Shown here in pieces: positions 19,396 through 30,694 of a stretch of DNA of 64,000 nt. Made by a program: the position numbers and the translations under genes. Within the stretch, counting starts at the first letter, position 1; every line of letters begins with the position of its first letter. Below the pieces are notes generated by a model, which did no database searches, was not told where the DNA came from, and saw nothing but the letters and a program-made list of their open reading frames with translations. Origin of the DNA: Massilia varians (GTDB lineage Bacteria > Pseudomonadota > Gammaproteobacteria > Burkholderiales > Burkholderiaceae_D). The DNA lies in assembly GCF_027923905.1 (NCBI RefSeq), contig NZ_AP026966.1, positions 1,923,001 through 1,987,000 of the forward strand, read 5' to 3'.

Positions 19396-20832
19396 TTACC
19401 AGCCGATGTCCTTGAACAGTTCCATCGTCAGGTCGGTCGGCGCCGTCACCGAGTGGGTCAGGTCGGCATTGATCGACGGTTCCATCAGCTGGTTGCGGGT
19501 GGTCGTGGTGTTGTAGTGCGACACCGACGAGCCCGACTGGAACGGATTCGGCGTGAACATCGTGACGCGGCCCTGTGCATCCGCGCCCGAGAGCTGGGTC
19601 TTGGAGCGCTCGAATTTGCCCACGGTGCCGTTCGCATTGCCGTTCGGCTTGGTCAGGCTGGCCAGGATCCGGGCGCCGTCGGCCTGGGTCACGCGCAGGG
19701 CCGGGATGGTGATCGACGGATCGGCGCCGCCCAGGCCGGCGACTGCGCCCGGTGCGTTGTCGGCCACGATCACGCCGATCGCGCCGGCGTCCTGGGCGTT
19801 CTTGACCTTGACCGTGAAGCCGCAGGTGCCGCGGCTGACCAGGGCGATCTTGCGACGCACCGCTTCGGCGTTGGCTGCGTTGAACGGCGTGCAGGCCGAG
19901 CCCGGGCTGTCGGGCTGCAGGGCGACCGCGGCGATCTGCCCGGTCAGCGGCGACTTGTCGATCTTCGGACCGAAGTCGGCTTCGCCGACGGCGTACAGGT
20001 CGCCGGATGGCGAATCGGCGCCGGCGCCGATCACGCGCAGCTGCGCGGTCGCGGTCAGGACCGAAGGCGCGGCCGCGGTCACGCGGGCGCCGGTCCACGA
20101 CAGGCCGCTCGGCTTGAGGGCCGATGCCGCGCGCTCGGCGTTGGTCATGTCGACCCAGCGCTTGCCGGTCGTGTTATCGAGCAGGAAGTGGTCCCAGGCC
20201 GACGGATAACCGGCGAACGGGGCGCCGGTCTGGCCGTTGGTGAAGGTCTGGAAGCCCAGGCCGTGACCCATCTCGTGCAGCAGGGTGGCGACGAAGTCGA
20301 TGTCGTTGCCTTCGTTCGCATCCAGGCCCAGGTAGAACTTGCTGCCTGCCAGGCAGTTCGGCTTGCCCAGGTCGGAGTTGAAGCGTGCATTGATCTGGCC
20401 GCCCGGGGTGTCCGAGATCTCGCTGCCGTACAGCTTGTTGGCCAGGGCGTACGAGTACAGGGTCGCCGGCTTCGGCGCACCCGGGAAGTCGGCGAACACC
20501 TGGGTGGCGCCGGCGCTGCCCAGCACGGCGCTGGTGGCGGTACAGGTCAGGGGAATGAACTGTGCGTTGATGACGATCGGCACGTTGCTGTTCAGGGTGG
20601 CGCCCCAGATGTTGGCTGCATGCGTGAACGCGATCAGGCGCTGCTGGCCGAGCGTGGTGCCGGTATTGCCGCCGACAGGCGCTGCCGGGGTCCTGTCGTT
20701 GAAGCCGACGCCAGGCGCATTCAGGTTGTTGATGACGATCTTCGCCGCCGCCTGGGCCGTGCCCATGCTGCCGCATGCCAGGGCCAGGGCCGCGGCCGCC
20801 AAGGTGAGGCTTGGACGCTTATTGGACTTCAT
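19396..20832 (-). CDS. Secreted zinc metalloprotease with PA domain
   Basis: A 478 aa exported protein: signal peptide (~1-29, ending AQAAA), metalloprotease domain with zinc-binding HEMGHGLGF (His186, Glu187, His190), a protease-associated (PA) domain around residues 300-400 (RGTCGFTVKVKNAQDAGAIGVIVADN), then QLMEPSI, a possible Met-turn, near the C-terminus. The third ligand of the classical HExxHxxGxxH motif is absent: the sequence continues FQTF. The start at 20832 has GAGGAG upstream and overlaps the preceding small gene by 14 bp. It ends ELFKDIGW with no PEP-CTERM or autotransporter tail, so free secretion is likely. The substrate is unknown. Confidence 0.8.
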   Translation of the reverse strand: MKSNKRPSLTLAAAALALACGSMGTAQAAAKIVINNLNAPGVGFNDRTPAAPVGGNTGTTLGQQRLIAFTHAANIWGATLNSNVPIVINAQFIPLTCTATSAVLGSAGATQVFADFPGAPKPATLYSYALANKLYGSEISDTPGGQINARFNSDLGKPNCLAGSKFYLGLDANEGNDIDFVATLLHEMGHGLGFQTFTNGQTGAPFAGYPSAWDHFLLDNTTGKRWVDMTNAERAASALKPSGLSWTGARVTAAAPSVLTATAQLRVIGAGADSPSGDLYAVGEADFGPKIDKSPLTGQIAAVALQPDSPGSACTPFNAANAEAVRRKIALVSRGTCGFTVKVKNAQDAGAIGVIVADNAPGAVAGLGGADPSITIPALRVTQADGARILASLTKPNGNANGTVGKFERSKTQLSGADAQGRVTMFTPNPFQSGSSVSHYNTTTTRNQLMEPSINADLTHSVTAPTDLTMELFKDIGW

Positions 20833-21241
20833 TCTGGTGCTCCTCGGCGTGGGTGGAAACCGGGGTGGAGAGGGCGGCTTCGGCAGCATGCGCGCCGTGG
20901 GTGCATTCCGCTTCGAGCTTGCCGTCCGCGGTGCGGCGCACCACGGTGTGCATCATCGACTCTTCATCGACGTGGGCGGCGACGACGCCATTTTGCTGCA
21001 GGCGGGCCACGCCGGTTGCCGGAGCGCCAGAGGCGACGCGGGCGGCCTTTTGGGCTTCACGCTCGGCCTTGCGCAGCGCGTTGAGCTCTTGCATTTCGGC
21101 GGCGGTGGCATTGCGCAGCTTGCCGGTGCGCGGGTCCTTGGCGACAGTCTGGCCTTCCTGTCCGGCGGCAAACGCCGAACCGGCGAACGCCAGCGCCGCA
21201 AGGGCGATGGCGCTACGCAGCATGGATACACGGATTTGCAT
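20819..21241 (-). CDS. Small exported protein, possibly post-PEP-CTERM-1 type
   Basis: A 140 aa protein with a clear signal peptide (MLRSAIALAALAFAGSAFAAG). The mature part begins KDPRTGKLRNATAAEMQEL and later has the VRRTADGKLEAECTHG element. This layout (a D-x-T-G-K-L-R segment after the signal and a -DG.LE..C-.G- segment near the end) resembles small proteins annotated as post-PEP-CTERM-1 in Massilia-like genomes; that family call rests on memory of its pattern. Its stop overlaps the start of the secreted metalloprotease by 14 bp, so the two are co-translated. A role as pro-region, chaperone or inhibitor for that protease is a guess from position only. Confidence 0.6.
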   Translation of the reverse strand: MQIRVSMLRSAIALAALAFAGSAFAAGQEGQTVAKDPRTGKLRNATAAEMQELNALRKAEREAQKAARVASGAPATGVARLQQNGVVAAHVDEESMMHTVVRRTADGKLEAECTHGAHAAEAALSTPVSTHAEEHQNEVQ

Positions 21242-21640
21242 GTTGTCTCTTCTCTCAGAAAAATATACGTCAATCGATATAACTTTCTTTCCCCGCCTCT
21301 AGAGCCGGTTGTCAACAACTATAGCTTTGGAAATAATGAAATTGTGCAAAAAACTTAAAAATTTTGTATCTTTGTTTCAGTCGATGTGCATATAAAATTC
21401 GGTTTTCTCTGTCAAAAGGCGGATGTAAATACGGCGTTCTTGCGCGTTGTTTTTGTGCGCAAGGTGCAGCAGGCAAAAGTGTGGTATTGACGGGCGCGCA
21501 GTCCTGGACTAGGACGGGCCATGCGGGGAAGGGGGCCTGCAAGCCGGGCTTGCGAGACGGGAAGACGGGCGCCGGGATCGGCCGAAAAAGCGGGAAGGTA
21601 CAGGCGCCGGCGGCATCGCCGGCGCCATCGAAACCGGTGC
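21242..21640. other. 400 bp intergenic region
   Basis: Relatively AT-rich toward the small exported gene. On the minus strand, TTGACA (complement of 21410-21415) and TATGCA (complement of 21387-21392) with 17 bp between them could be the promoter for the two secreted proteins. GGCGCCGGCG-GCAT-CGCCGGCGCC (21603-21626) is a strong hairpin just beyond the FKBP stop, without a T-tract. No coding region is supported. Confidence 0.4.
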
Positions 21641-22093
21641 TCAGCGCACCTCGAGCAGTTCGACGTCGAAGATCAGGTTGGCATTCGGCGGGATCGGCCC
21701 GGCGCCCGAGCTGCCGTAGCCGAGGCTGGCGGGAATGATGAGGGTGCGCTTGCCGCCGACCTTCATGCCGGCCACGCCCGCATCCCAGCCCGGGATGACC
21801 TGGCCGCCGCCGAGCTGGAAGGTGAACGGATCGCGTCCGCTCGAGGAATCGAACTGGGCGCCGCGCTTCGATTCGGTATTCGGCTCGTATAGCCAGCCCG
21901 TGTAGTGGACCACGACGGTCGCACCGTCGGTGGCTTCCTTGCCGGTACCGGCCACGGTGTCGATCTTTTGCAGCGCCACGCTGTCGGCGGCTGCGGCTGC
22001 GGTTGCGGCGGGGGGCGTGTCGGCGCGCTTGCAGCCGGTGACGGCCAGGCTCATGCTCAAGCCAAGGATGCAGTAGGAGATCAGCTGTTTCAA
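21641..22093 (-). CDS. FKBP-type peptidyl-prolyl isomerase, lipoprotein
   Basis: A 151 aa protein with one FKBP domain that catalyses prolyl cis-trans isomerisation. The FKBP core is clear: VVVHYTGWLYEP, FDSSSGRDPFTFQLGGGQVIPGWDAGVAGMKVGGKRTLIIPASLGYG and NLIFDVELLEV. I chose a TTG start at 22093 because it gives a typical lipoprotein signal (KQLISYCILGLSMSLAVTGC with lipobox LAVTGC); the only longer in-frame ATG (22156) would put 21 extra residues ahead of the signal. The upstream AAGAA is a weak ribosome-binding site. Attachment to the inner face of the outer membrane is probable. Confidence 0.8.
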   Translation of the reverse strand: MKQLISYCILGLSMSLAVTGCKRADTPPAATAAAAADSVALQKIDTVAGTGKEATDGATVVVHYTGWLYEPNTESKRGAQFDSSSGRDPFTFQLGGGQVIPGWDAGVAGMKVGGKRTLIIPASLGYGSSGAGPIPPNANLIFDVELLEVR

Positions 22094-22188
22094 GGTATTC
22101 TTTCGTAAAAGGGACAAGAACGAAGGCAGCGGCAGTATACATGGCGATCGCGCCATGACAAGCCTTGCCGGGACCTAGGGGAGAACGC

Positions 22189-22653
22189 ATGCGCCTGTCG
22201 CAGGGACTTCGCGCCGTGGCCGCGCTCGAGGCGGCCAAGGGCCTGGTGGTGCTGTTGACCGGCGTCGGCCTGTTCGCGCTGGTGCACCGCGACGTCCAGC
22301 GTCTTGCCGAGCTGCTGGTCGCGCATGCGCACCTGAACCCCGCCGCCCACACGCCCCGGGTGTTCATCGAGCTGGCCGGCCGGCTGGACGACGCGCGCCT
22401 GCTGCAGCTTGCGGCGGCGGCCCTCGCTTACGCGAGCCTGCGCGTGGTCGAGGCCTATGGCCTGTGGCACGGCCGGGCATGGGCGGAAGGCCTGGCGGCG
22501 GCCAGCGGCGCCCTCTATCTGCCGTTCGAACTGGACGAGCTAGCCCGCCGTCCCGGCCTGCTGAGCGCCGCCCTGCTGGCCGTTAACCTGGCGATTGTCG
22601 CTTTCATGGTCTACAGTTTGAAGAGACGGCGCGCGGCGCGGCGCTCCGATTGA
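22189..22653 (+). CDS. DUF2127 membrane protein
   Basis: A 154 aa protein with four hydrophobic segments. The pattern LRAVAALEAAKGLVVLLTGVG at the N-terminus, then RVVEAYGLWHGRAWAEGLAAASGALYLPFEL, is the DUF2127 arrangement. No biochemical function is known. AGGGGAG precedes the ATG. The gene lies immediately upstream of the glycosidase gene, 29 bp away, and may be co-transcribed with it. Confidence 0.75.
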   Translation: MRLSQGLRAVAALEAAKGLVVLLTGVGLFALVHRDVQRLAELLVAHAHLNPAAHTPRVFIELAGRLDDARLLQLAAAALAYASLRVVEAYGLWHGRAWAEGLAAASGALYLPFELDELARRPGLLSAALLAVNLAIVAFMVYSLKRRRAARRSD

Positions 22654-22682
22654 CATGGCGTGACCCATCCACGGGACGACAT

Positions 22683-23996
22683 ATGGTATCGAACCAACCC
22701 GGATTCCTCTTTGCCACCGGCATCGAGAACAGCATCCCGACCATCGATGGCGGCCGGGTCCGCATGGACGAGATGGACAAATGCGGGCATTACCGCCAGT
22801 GGCGGCGCGACTTCGACCTGGTGCAGGAAATCGGCATCCGCTTTCTGCGCTATGGTCCCCCGCTGCATACGACGCTGCTCGGTGCGGGGCGTCACGACTG
22901 GTCGTTTGCCGACACCGTGTTTCCCGACCTGCGCCGCCGCGGCCTGGTGCCGATCGTCGACCTGTGCCATTTCGGCCTGCCCGATTTTCTGGGCGACTTC
23001 CAGAACCCGGACTTTCCCGCGATTTTCGCCGACTATGCGCGCGCCTTTGCCCAGCGCTATCCCTGGGTCCAGTTGTACACGCCGGTCAACGAGATGTCGA
23101 TCTGCGCCCTGTTTTCCGCCCTGTACGGCTGGTGGAACGAGCAGCTGCGCAGCGACCGGGCTTTCGTTACCGCCCTCAAGCACGTCGTGAAGGCCAACCT
23201 GCTGGCCATGCGCGCCATCCTCGAGGTGCGCGCCGATGCGCTGTTCGTCCAGAGCGAGTCGACCGAATACTTCCATGCCCGCTCGCCCGCGGCGATCGGC
23301 CCGGCCGAAACCAGGAACGCGCGGCGCTTCCTGTCGCTGGACCTGAACTATGGCCGTCGCGTCGACTCCACCATGTACGAGTACCTGATGGACAACGGCA
23401 TGACGCGCGACGAATACCACTTCTTCCTGAACAACAATCTCAAGCATCACTGCATCATGGGGAACGATTATTACCAGACCAACGAACACCATGTGTCGGC
23501 CGACGGCTCGACCATGGCATCGGGGGAAATCTTCGGCTACGCCGTGATCACGCACCAGTACTACAACCGCTACCGGCTGCCGGTGATGCATACCGAAACC
23601 AATCTGTGCCAGGGACCGTGCGGCGACGAGGCCGTCAAATGGCTGCGCAAGGAGTGGGCCAACGTGCTGCGGGTACGCAACAACGGCGTGCCCCTGGTCG
23701 GGTTCACCTGGTATTCCCTGACCGACCAGGTCGACTGGGACACCGGCCTGCGCGAGAACAACGGCCACGTGAACGCCCTCGGCCTCGCCGACCTCGACCG
23801 CCGGCTGCGTCCGGTCGGGCAGGCCTACCGCGACCTGATCCGCGACTGGACCGAAGTGCTGCCGACCCAGAGCGTGTGCCTGCAGGTGCCGCTGGCCCTC
23901 GACGACGACTACCCCGGATTCGATTTCGCCGCGCCGGCAATGCATCCGGCCGAGCAGGCGCAGGCCGCCACCGGCGCACCCCGGAACACGGAATAG
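22683..23996 (+). CDS. Family 1 glycosyl hydrolase-like protein
   Basis: A 437 aa cytoplasmic (no signal peptide) (beta/alpha)8 protein resembling beta-glucosidases of the BglB type. The acid/base region TPVNEM (Asn136-Glu137) and a candidate nucleophile Glu305 in MHTETN fit GH1 spacing, although the nucleophile motif deviates from the usual TENG. Other GH1-like stretches are RYGPPLHTT, WSFADTVFPDLRRRGLVPIVDLCHFGLPDF and GFTWYSLTDQVDWDTGLR. The start at 22683 has GGGAC upstream. A short-chain dehydrogenase gene follows after 8 bp, suggesting a two-gene sugar-processing unit whose substrate cannot be read from sequence. Confidence 0.75.
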   Translation: MVSNQPGFLFATGIENSIPTIDGGRVRMDEMDKCGHYRQWRRDFDLVQEIGIRFLRYGPPLHTTLLGAGRHDWSFADTVFPDLRRRGLVPIVDLCHFGLPDFLGDFQNPDFPAIFADYARAFAQRYPWVQLYTPVNEMSICALFSALYGWWNEQLRSDRAFVTALKHVVKANLLAMRAILEVRADALFVQSESTEYFHARSPAAIGPAETRNARRFLSLDLNYGRRVDSTMYEYLMDNGMTRDEYHFFLNNNLKHHCIMGNDYYQTNEHHVSADGSTMASGEIFGYAVITHQYYNRYRLPVMHTETNLCQGPCGDEAVKWLRKEWANVLRVRNNGVPLVGFTWYSLTDQVDWDTGLRENNGHVNALGLADLDRRLRPVGQAYRDLIRDWTEVLPTQSVCLQVPLALDDDYPGFDFAAPAMHPAEQAQAATGAPRNTE

Positions 23997-24004
23997 GAGG
24001 ACCC

Positions 24005-24739
24005 ATGCGTTTCGAAGGCAAAGTCGTACTCGTCACCGGCGCCGCCGGCGGCATCGGCCTGGCCGCGGCGCAGCGCTTTGCCGCCGAGGGCGCCAGCCTG
24101 GCGCTGGTCGACCGCGATGCGCAGGCGCTGGCGGCGGCCGCCTCCGCGCTCCAGGGCAGTCGCGGCGGCGTCATCGAGCTGGCATGCGACGTCGGCGTGG
24201 AGCAGCAGGTCGGCGCCGCCGTCGCGCGCGTCATGGGGCGCTTCGGGCGGCTCGACGCGGTGGTCAACAACGCCGGACTGATGGTCTTCAAGCCCATCGC
24301 GGAACTCGACGCGGCCGACTGGACGAAGGTGCTGCAGGTCGACCTGCTCGGCGCCTTCTTCTTCATCAAGCAGGCCTTCCTGCACATGGGGCAGGGCGGG
24401 GCGGTCGTCAACGTGGCGAGCGTGCACGCCCTCGAGACCGAAGTCAACGTGGCGCCCTACGCCGCCGCCAAGGCCGCCCTGCTGTCGCTGACGCGCTCGG
24501 CGGCGCTGGAGGGCGGACCCAAGGGCATCCGGGTCAATGCCGTGCTCCCCGGCGCGGTCGACACCCCGATGCTGTGGAGTAACCCGGAGGTGCAATCCGG
24601 GGCCGAACGCGTCGACGCGGCCGAGGTGGGCAAGCCCGCCGATATCGCCGCCGCGATCGCCTTCCTGGCGTCCAGCGACGCCGCCTTCGTCCAGGGCGCT
24701 TCCCTGCTGGCCGACGGCGGGCGCCTGTGCCGGCTGTGA
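24005..24739 (+). CDS. Short-chain dehydrogenase/reductase
   Basis: A 244 aa classical SDR. The dinucleotide motif TGAAGGIG (residues 11-18), NNAG, catalytic Ser139 and the Tyr152-x3-Lys156 pair are intact, and the C-terminus LADGGRLCRL is typical. GGAGG precedes the ATG. It is 8 bp behind the GH1-like gene and presumably oxidises or reduces the sugar that enzyme releases, or a related polyol. This substrate link is inference from adjacency. Confidence 0.85.
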   Translation: MRFEGKVVLVTGAAGGIGLAAAQRFAAEGASLALVDRDAQALAAAASALQGSRGGVIELACDVGVEQQVGAAVARVMGRFGRLDAVVNNAGLMVFKPIAELDAADWTKVLQVDLLGAFFFIKQAFLHMGQGGAVVNVASVHALETEVNVAPYAAAKAALLSLTRSAALEGGPKGIRVNAVLPGAVDTPMLWSNPEVQSGAERVDAAEVGKPADIAAAIAFLASSDAAFVQGASLLADGGRLCRL

Positions 24740-24807
24740 GGGTGACGCGAGCACATGCGCGACGCGCGGCATGGCGCAGGTCGTCCCTGCAAAAAAATTT
24801 GCATATG

Positions 24808-24834
24808 TGAACGTTTAATGCGTTCATTTTATTT
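24808..24834 (+). terminator. Weak terminator after the SDR gene
   Basis: TGAACG (24808-24813) and CGTTCA (24821-24826) flank a 7-base loop and are followed by TTTTATTT. A second small inverted repeat, TGCAAA/TTTGCA (24788-24803), lies just upstream. Confidence 0.45.
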
Positions 24835-24957
24835 CCAAATGGACATCAAAGTGGGATTGCGCGGTACAATCGCCGTTTGTCCTGGCGCGCGGCAAGCGCA
24901 GGCGCCGCCCATCCGTCATTCAATCCAGAGTATCCCGTGCCGTATCAAGATCCGTCC

Positions 24958-26103
24958 ATGCAGCGTCCCACCATAGCCGCACGGCGTGCCGAATTCGCGG
25001 ACCCGGCGTTCGAGCGGCGTTTCCTGGAGCATGTCCTTCCGGAGCGCAATACCCAGCTGAAGGCAAGCCTGCTCCTGGCAGCCTTCTTCTTCGTCGCGTT
25101 CGGCATTACCGACATCGCCACCCTGGGCCCGGGTACGACCGCATGGGTGCTGGTGGCGCTGCGCGTGGGCGCCGCGCTGGTGGGGCTGGCCGGCTACGCC
25201 GTCATTTCGCGTCGTCCGCGCTCGGCACGGGTCTCGGAACTGGTTGCCTGTTTCGCACTGTTGGCGGCGCTTGCCGTGTTCATGCTCGCGGTCTGGCACC
25301 AGCCCGCCGCGATGCCGTGGAATACCATGTCGTATGCGTTGATGCTGATGGTGGTCTACGTCATCTTCCCGAACCGCCTTGCCTACGCCCTGGTCCTCGG
25401 GACCGGCTCCAGCATCGTTTTCGCCGCCATGCTCTTCGTCCACTTTCCGCTCAGGCAGGACGACCTGCTGACCCTGGCCTTGCTGCTCATCTGTAGCAAC
25501 GTCATCGGGTATATCGCGGCGCGCCGTTACCACATCGCCCAGCGCGAGCAGTTCCATGCCACGGTCTTGCTGCAACAGCTGGCCGAGCGCGATGCGCTGA
25601 CCGGCTGCTTCAACCGCCGGGTATTGCAGCGCGGCTTGCTGGATGCCGAACTGGCACAGGCGCGTGGCAAGGGAACGGCCCTGTCGGTCATCCTGTGCGA
25701 CATCGACCACTTCAAGCGCATCAATGACACCCACGGCCACGCATCCGGCGACGCGGTGCTGGACAAGTTCGCGGGCTTGCTGCGGGCGATGACGCGCGAG
25801 TCGATCGACAGCGTCATCCGCTACGGCGGAGAAGAATTCCTGGTGGTGCTGCCCCAAACCGACCTGGCCGGTGCGCAAGCGCTGGCCGAGCGCATCCGCA
25901 CGGCGTTTGCCTCCAGCGCGACGCCGATGCCGGACGGCAGCGTCGTGCTGGCCACCGCCAGCTTCGGCATCGCCACCGTGCCAGAGCGGGCACCCCGTCC
26001 GCCTGCGCGCTACGAGACCCTGGTCGGCGCCGCCGACGTCGAGCTGTATGCCGTCAAGCGCGGCGGGCGCAATGGGGTGCGCGCGACCAGTGTGCTGGGG
26101 TGA
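24958..26103 (+). CDS. Membrane-bound diguanylate cyclase
   Basis: A 381 aa protein with five or six N-terminal transmembrane helices (residues ~35-195) followed by a GGDEF domain with the active-site variant GGEEF (290-294), so it should make c-di-GMP from GTP. The inhibitory I-site (RxxD five residues before the motif) reads ESID, so product inhibition is probably lost. The membrane part probably senses a signal but matches no named sensor I recognise. The start is uncertain: no clear ribosome-binding site precedes the ATG at 24958, and a GTG at 24937 is possible. Confidence 0.88.
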   Translation: MQRPTIAARRAEFADPAFERRFLEHVLPERNTQLKASLLLAAFFFVAFGITDIATLGPGTTAWVLVALRVGAALVGLAGYAVISRRPRSARVSELVACFALLAALAVFMLAVWHQPAAMPWNTMSYALMLMVVYVIFPNRLAYALVLGTGSSIVFAAMLFVHFPLRQDDLLTLALLLICSNVIGYIAARRYHIAQREQFHATVLLQQLAERDALTGCFNRRVLQRGLLDAELAQARGKGTALSVILCDIDHFKRINDTHGHASGDAVLDKFAGLLRAMTRESIDSVIRYGGEEFLVVLPQTDLAGAQALAERIRTAFASSATPMPDGSVVLATASFGIATVPERAPRPPARYETLVGAADVELYAVKRGGRNGVRATSVLG

Positions 26104-27272
<1,169 letters not shown>

Positions 27273-27276
<4 letters not shown>

Positions 27277-28652
27277 GAAAGCGTCCTACGAAGGTGGTTG
27301 AGCAGGTCATAGCGCGTGACCAGGCCGTAGAAGCGTTCGCCGTCATGGATCACGGCGGTCAGCCCGCGGTCGAGGATCTCGCGCAGGTGGCCCATGCTGG
27401 CTGTGGGCAGCAGGGTCTGGAGCGAGGAAGTCATCGTGCTCGACACCGGTGCGCTGAAGTGCTTGGGTTCGGCGCTGACGTGCAGCAGCAGGTCGGACTC
27501 GTCGATCAGGCCGGCCAGCCGGCCCTTGTCGTCGATCACGGGCAGCTGCTGCAGGTCGGCGTTGCGCATGCGGTTGAAGGCGGTGAGCAGGGTGTCGGAG
27601 GGCGATACGGTGACCACTTCGCCCTCGTCGTAGCGGCGGCCGATCAGGTCGCGCAGGTCGCCCGTCCTGGGGCGCGTGATCAAGCCCTGGTCGACCATCC
27701 AGCCGTCGCTGTACACCTTGCTCAGGTAGCGGGTGCCGGTGTCGCACACGAAGGTGACGACGCGTTTCGGGCGGGTCTGCTCGCGGCAGTAGAGCAGGGC
27801 GGTGGCCAGCAGGGTGCCGGTCGAGGAGCCGGCCAGGATGCCTTCCTGCTGCAGCAGCAGGCGCGCGGTGCCGAAGCTTTCCTCGTCGGGAATGGTGTAG
27901 GCCTTCTTCACGCGCGACAGGTCGGCGATGCCGGGAATGAAATCCTCGCCGATGCCCTCGACCGCCCAGGAGCCGGCATCAAGGCGCAGCACGCCCGTGT
28001 TGACGTAGTCGGCCAGGATCGAGCCCTGCGGGTCGGCCAGCACGAATTCCAGGTTGGGCTGGGTTTTCCTGAAATAGCGCGACAGGCCGGTGAGGGTGCC
28101 GGAGGAGCCGACCCCGACCACGATGGCGTCGAGCTTGTGGTTGACCTGGTCCCAGATCTCGGGACCGGTGGTGGTCTCGTGGGCGCGCGGGTTGGCCGGG
28201 TTGTTGAACTGGTCGGCGAACCAGGCGCCGGGAATCTCCCGTGCCAGGCGCGCCGCATAGTCCTGGTAGTACTCGGGGTGGCCCTTGCCGACGTCGGAGC
28301 GGGTCAGGTGGATTTCGGCGCCGAGCGCCTTGAGGTGCAGGATCTTCTCGGCCGCCATCTTGTCGGGGACGACCAGCACCACGCGGTAGCCCTTGATGCG
28401 CGCCACCAGGGCCAGCCCCAGGCCGGTATTGCCGGCGGTGGCCTCGACCACGGTGCCGCCCGGCTCCAGCAAGCCGTCGTGCTCGGCCTGCTCGATCATG
28501 GCGCGGCCGATGCGGTCCTTGATGGAGCCGCCGGGATTCTGGGATTCGAGCTTCAGGAACAGCTGGCAGGGACCGGTGTCGATCCGGGTTACTTCGATCA
28601 GGGGGGTGTCACCGATCAGGGAAAACAAAGCCGCTTGCGACGCATGTTGCAT
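27273..28652 (-). CDS. Cystathionine beta-synthase
   Basis: A 459 aa PLP enzyme condensing homocysteine with serine. The catalytic domain (residues ~8-320) has the PLP lysine Lys45 in NPGGSIKDR, the glycine-rich AGNTGLGLA and GSSGTLTG. Two CBS domains follow (~335-455), a layout shared with eukaryotic CBS, though the N-terminal haem domain is missing. GGAGG lies before the ATG. It is the first gene of a two-gene unit with the gamma-lyase type enzyme. The 2-oxobutyrate released by that pathway feeds propionyl-CoA, which the adjacent prp genes consume. Confidence 0.9.
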
Positions 28653-28817
28653 AGTGCCTCCGTCAGGCCGGGCCGGGCCCGGGCGGTGCGCCGCTTCATG
28701 GGCGGGCGCTAGTCGAAGAGCTGGCGCTTGTTCGTATCAATGGGCGCCAGGCCATGTAAAAAAGTCATGATACGGCGATAATTTAACACGGTGTTGATCC
28801 AGCGCGGGGTCGGTTTT

Positions 28818-28852
28818 GTAGGGTGGACGGCTTCGCCGTCCGCGCGTCCACA
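28818..28852 (+). repeat. REP-like palindrome, copy B
   Basis: GTAGGGTGGACGGC, a short loop, GCCGTCC, then GCGCGTCCAC. It forms an inverted pair with copy C 38 bases away; the GTAGGG heads point outward. Confidence 0.7.
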
Positions 28853-28890
28853 TCACGTATGCAAGGCGGAGGAGCGATGATGCTGGGGCT

Positions 28891-28922
28891 GGTTGAACGC
28901 GCGGGCGGGAGACCCGCCCACC

Positions 28923-28926
<4 letters not shown>
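28891..28926 (-). repeat. REP-like palindrome, copy C
   Basis: Reads GTAGGGTGGGCGGG, loop, CCCGCCCGCGCGTTCAACC on the minus strand. It slightly overlaps the 3' end of prpR (stop at 28923). Confidence 0.7.
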
Positions 28927-30533
<1,607 letters not shown>

Positions 30534-30593
30534 GCGGCAAGTGTAGCCGATTCCATGCGCCAGCCTTGAACTTGCGGGGCCGGCCGCTGTCAG

Positions 30594-30603
30594 TTACGCG
30601 TAA
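30594..30603 (+). promoter_or_regulatory. Palindrome upstream of DUF485-actP
   Basis: TTACGCGTAA is a perfect 10-base palindrome, followed by two further GTAAG elements at about 30610 and 30621. It lies in the 161 bp divergent spacer between prpR and DUF485 and is a candidate binding site for a regulator of acetate uptake. No convincing sigma-70 or sigma-54 promoter was found here. Confidence 0.4.
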
Positions 30604-30694
30604 GCCAGCGTAAGAATGAGGTAAGGGCACACCCGTAGGATTGGATCCAGGCCTGAATACCAGGCATCACCAGAATAGATAACAGGAGACACAA

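Noticed and set aside
19396..20832. PEP-CTERM sorting signal on the secreted metalloprotease
   Set aside because: The C-terminus ends ELFKDIGW, with no PEP motif, transmembrane helix or basic tail.
24838..24870. Promoter TGGACA-N19-TACAAT before the diguanylate cyclase
   Set aside because: The 19 bp spacer is longer than normal and the -10 box has no supporting context; not reported as a feature.
28653..28922. A short gene between CBS and prpR
   Set aside because: The open frames there overlap the REP pair, lack ribosome-binding sites and show no protein-like composition.
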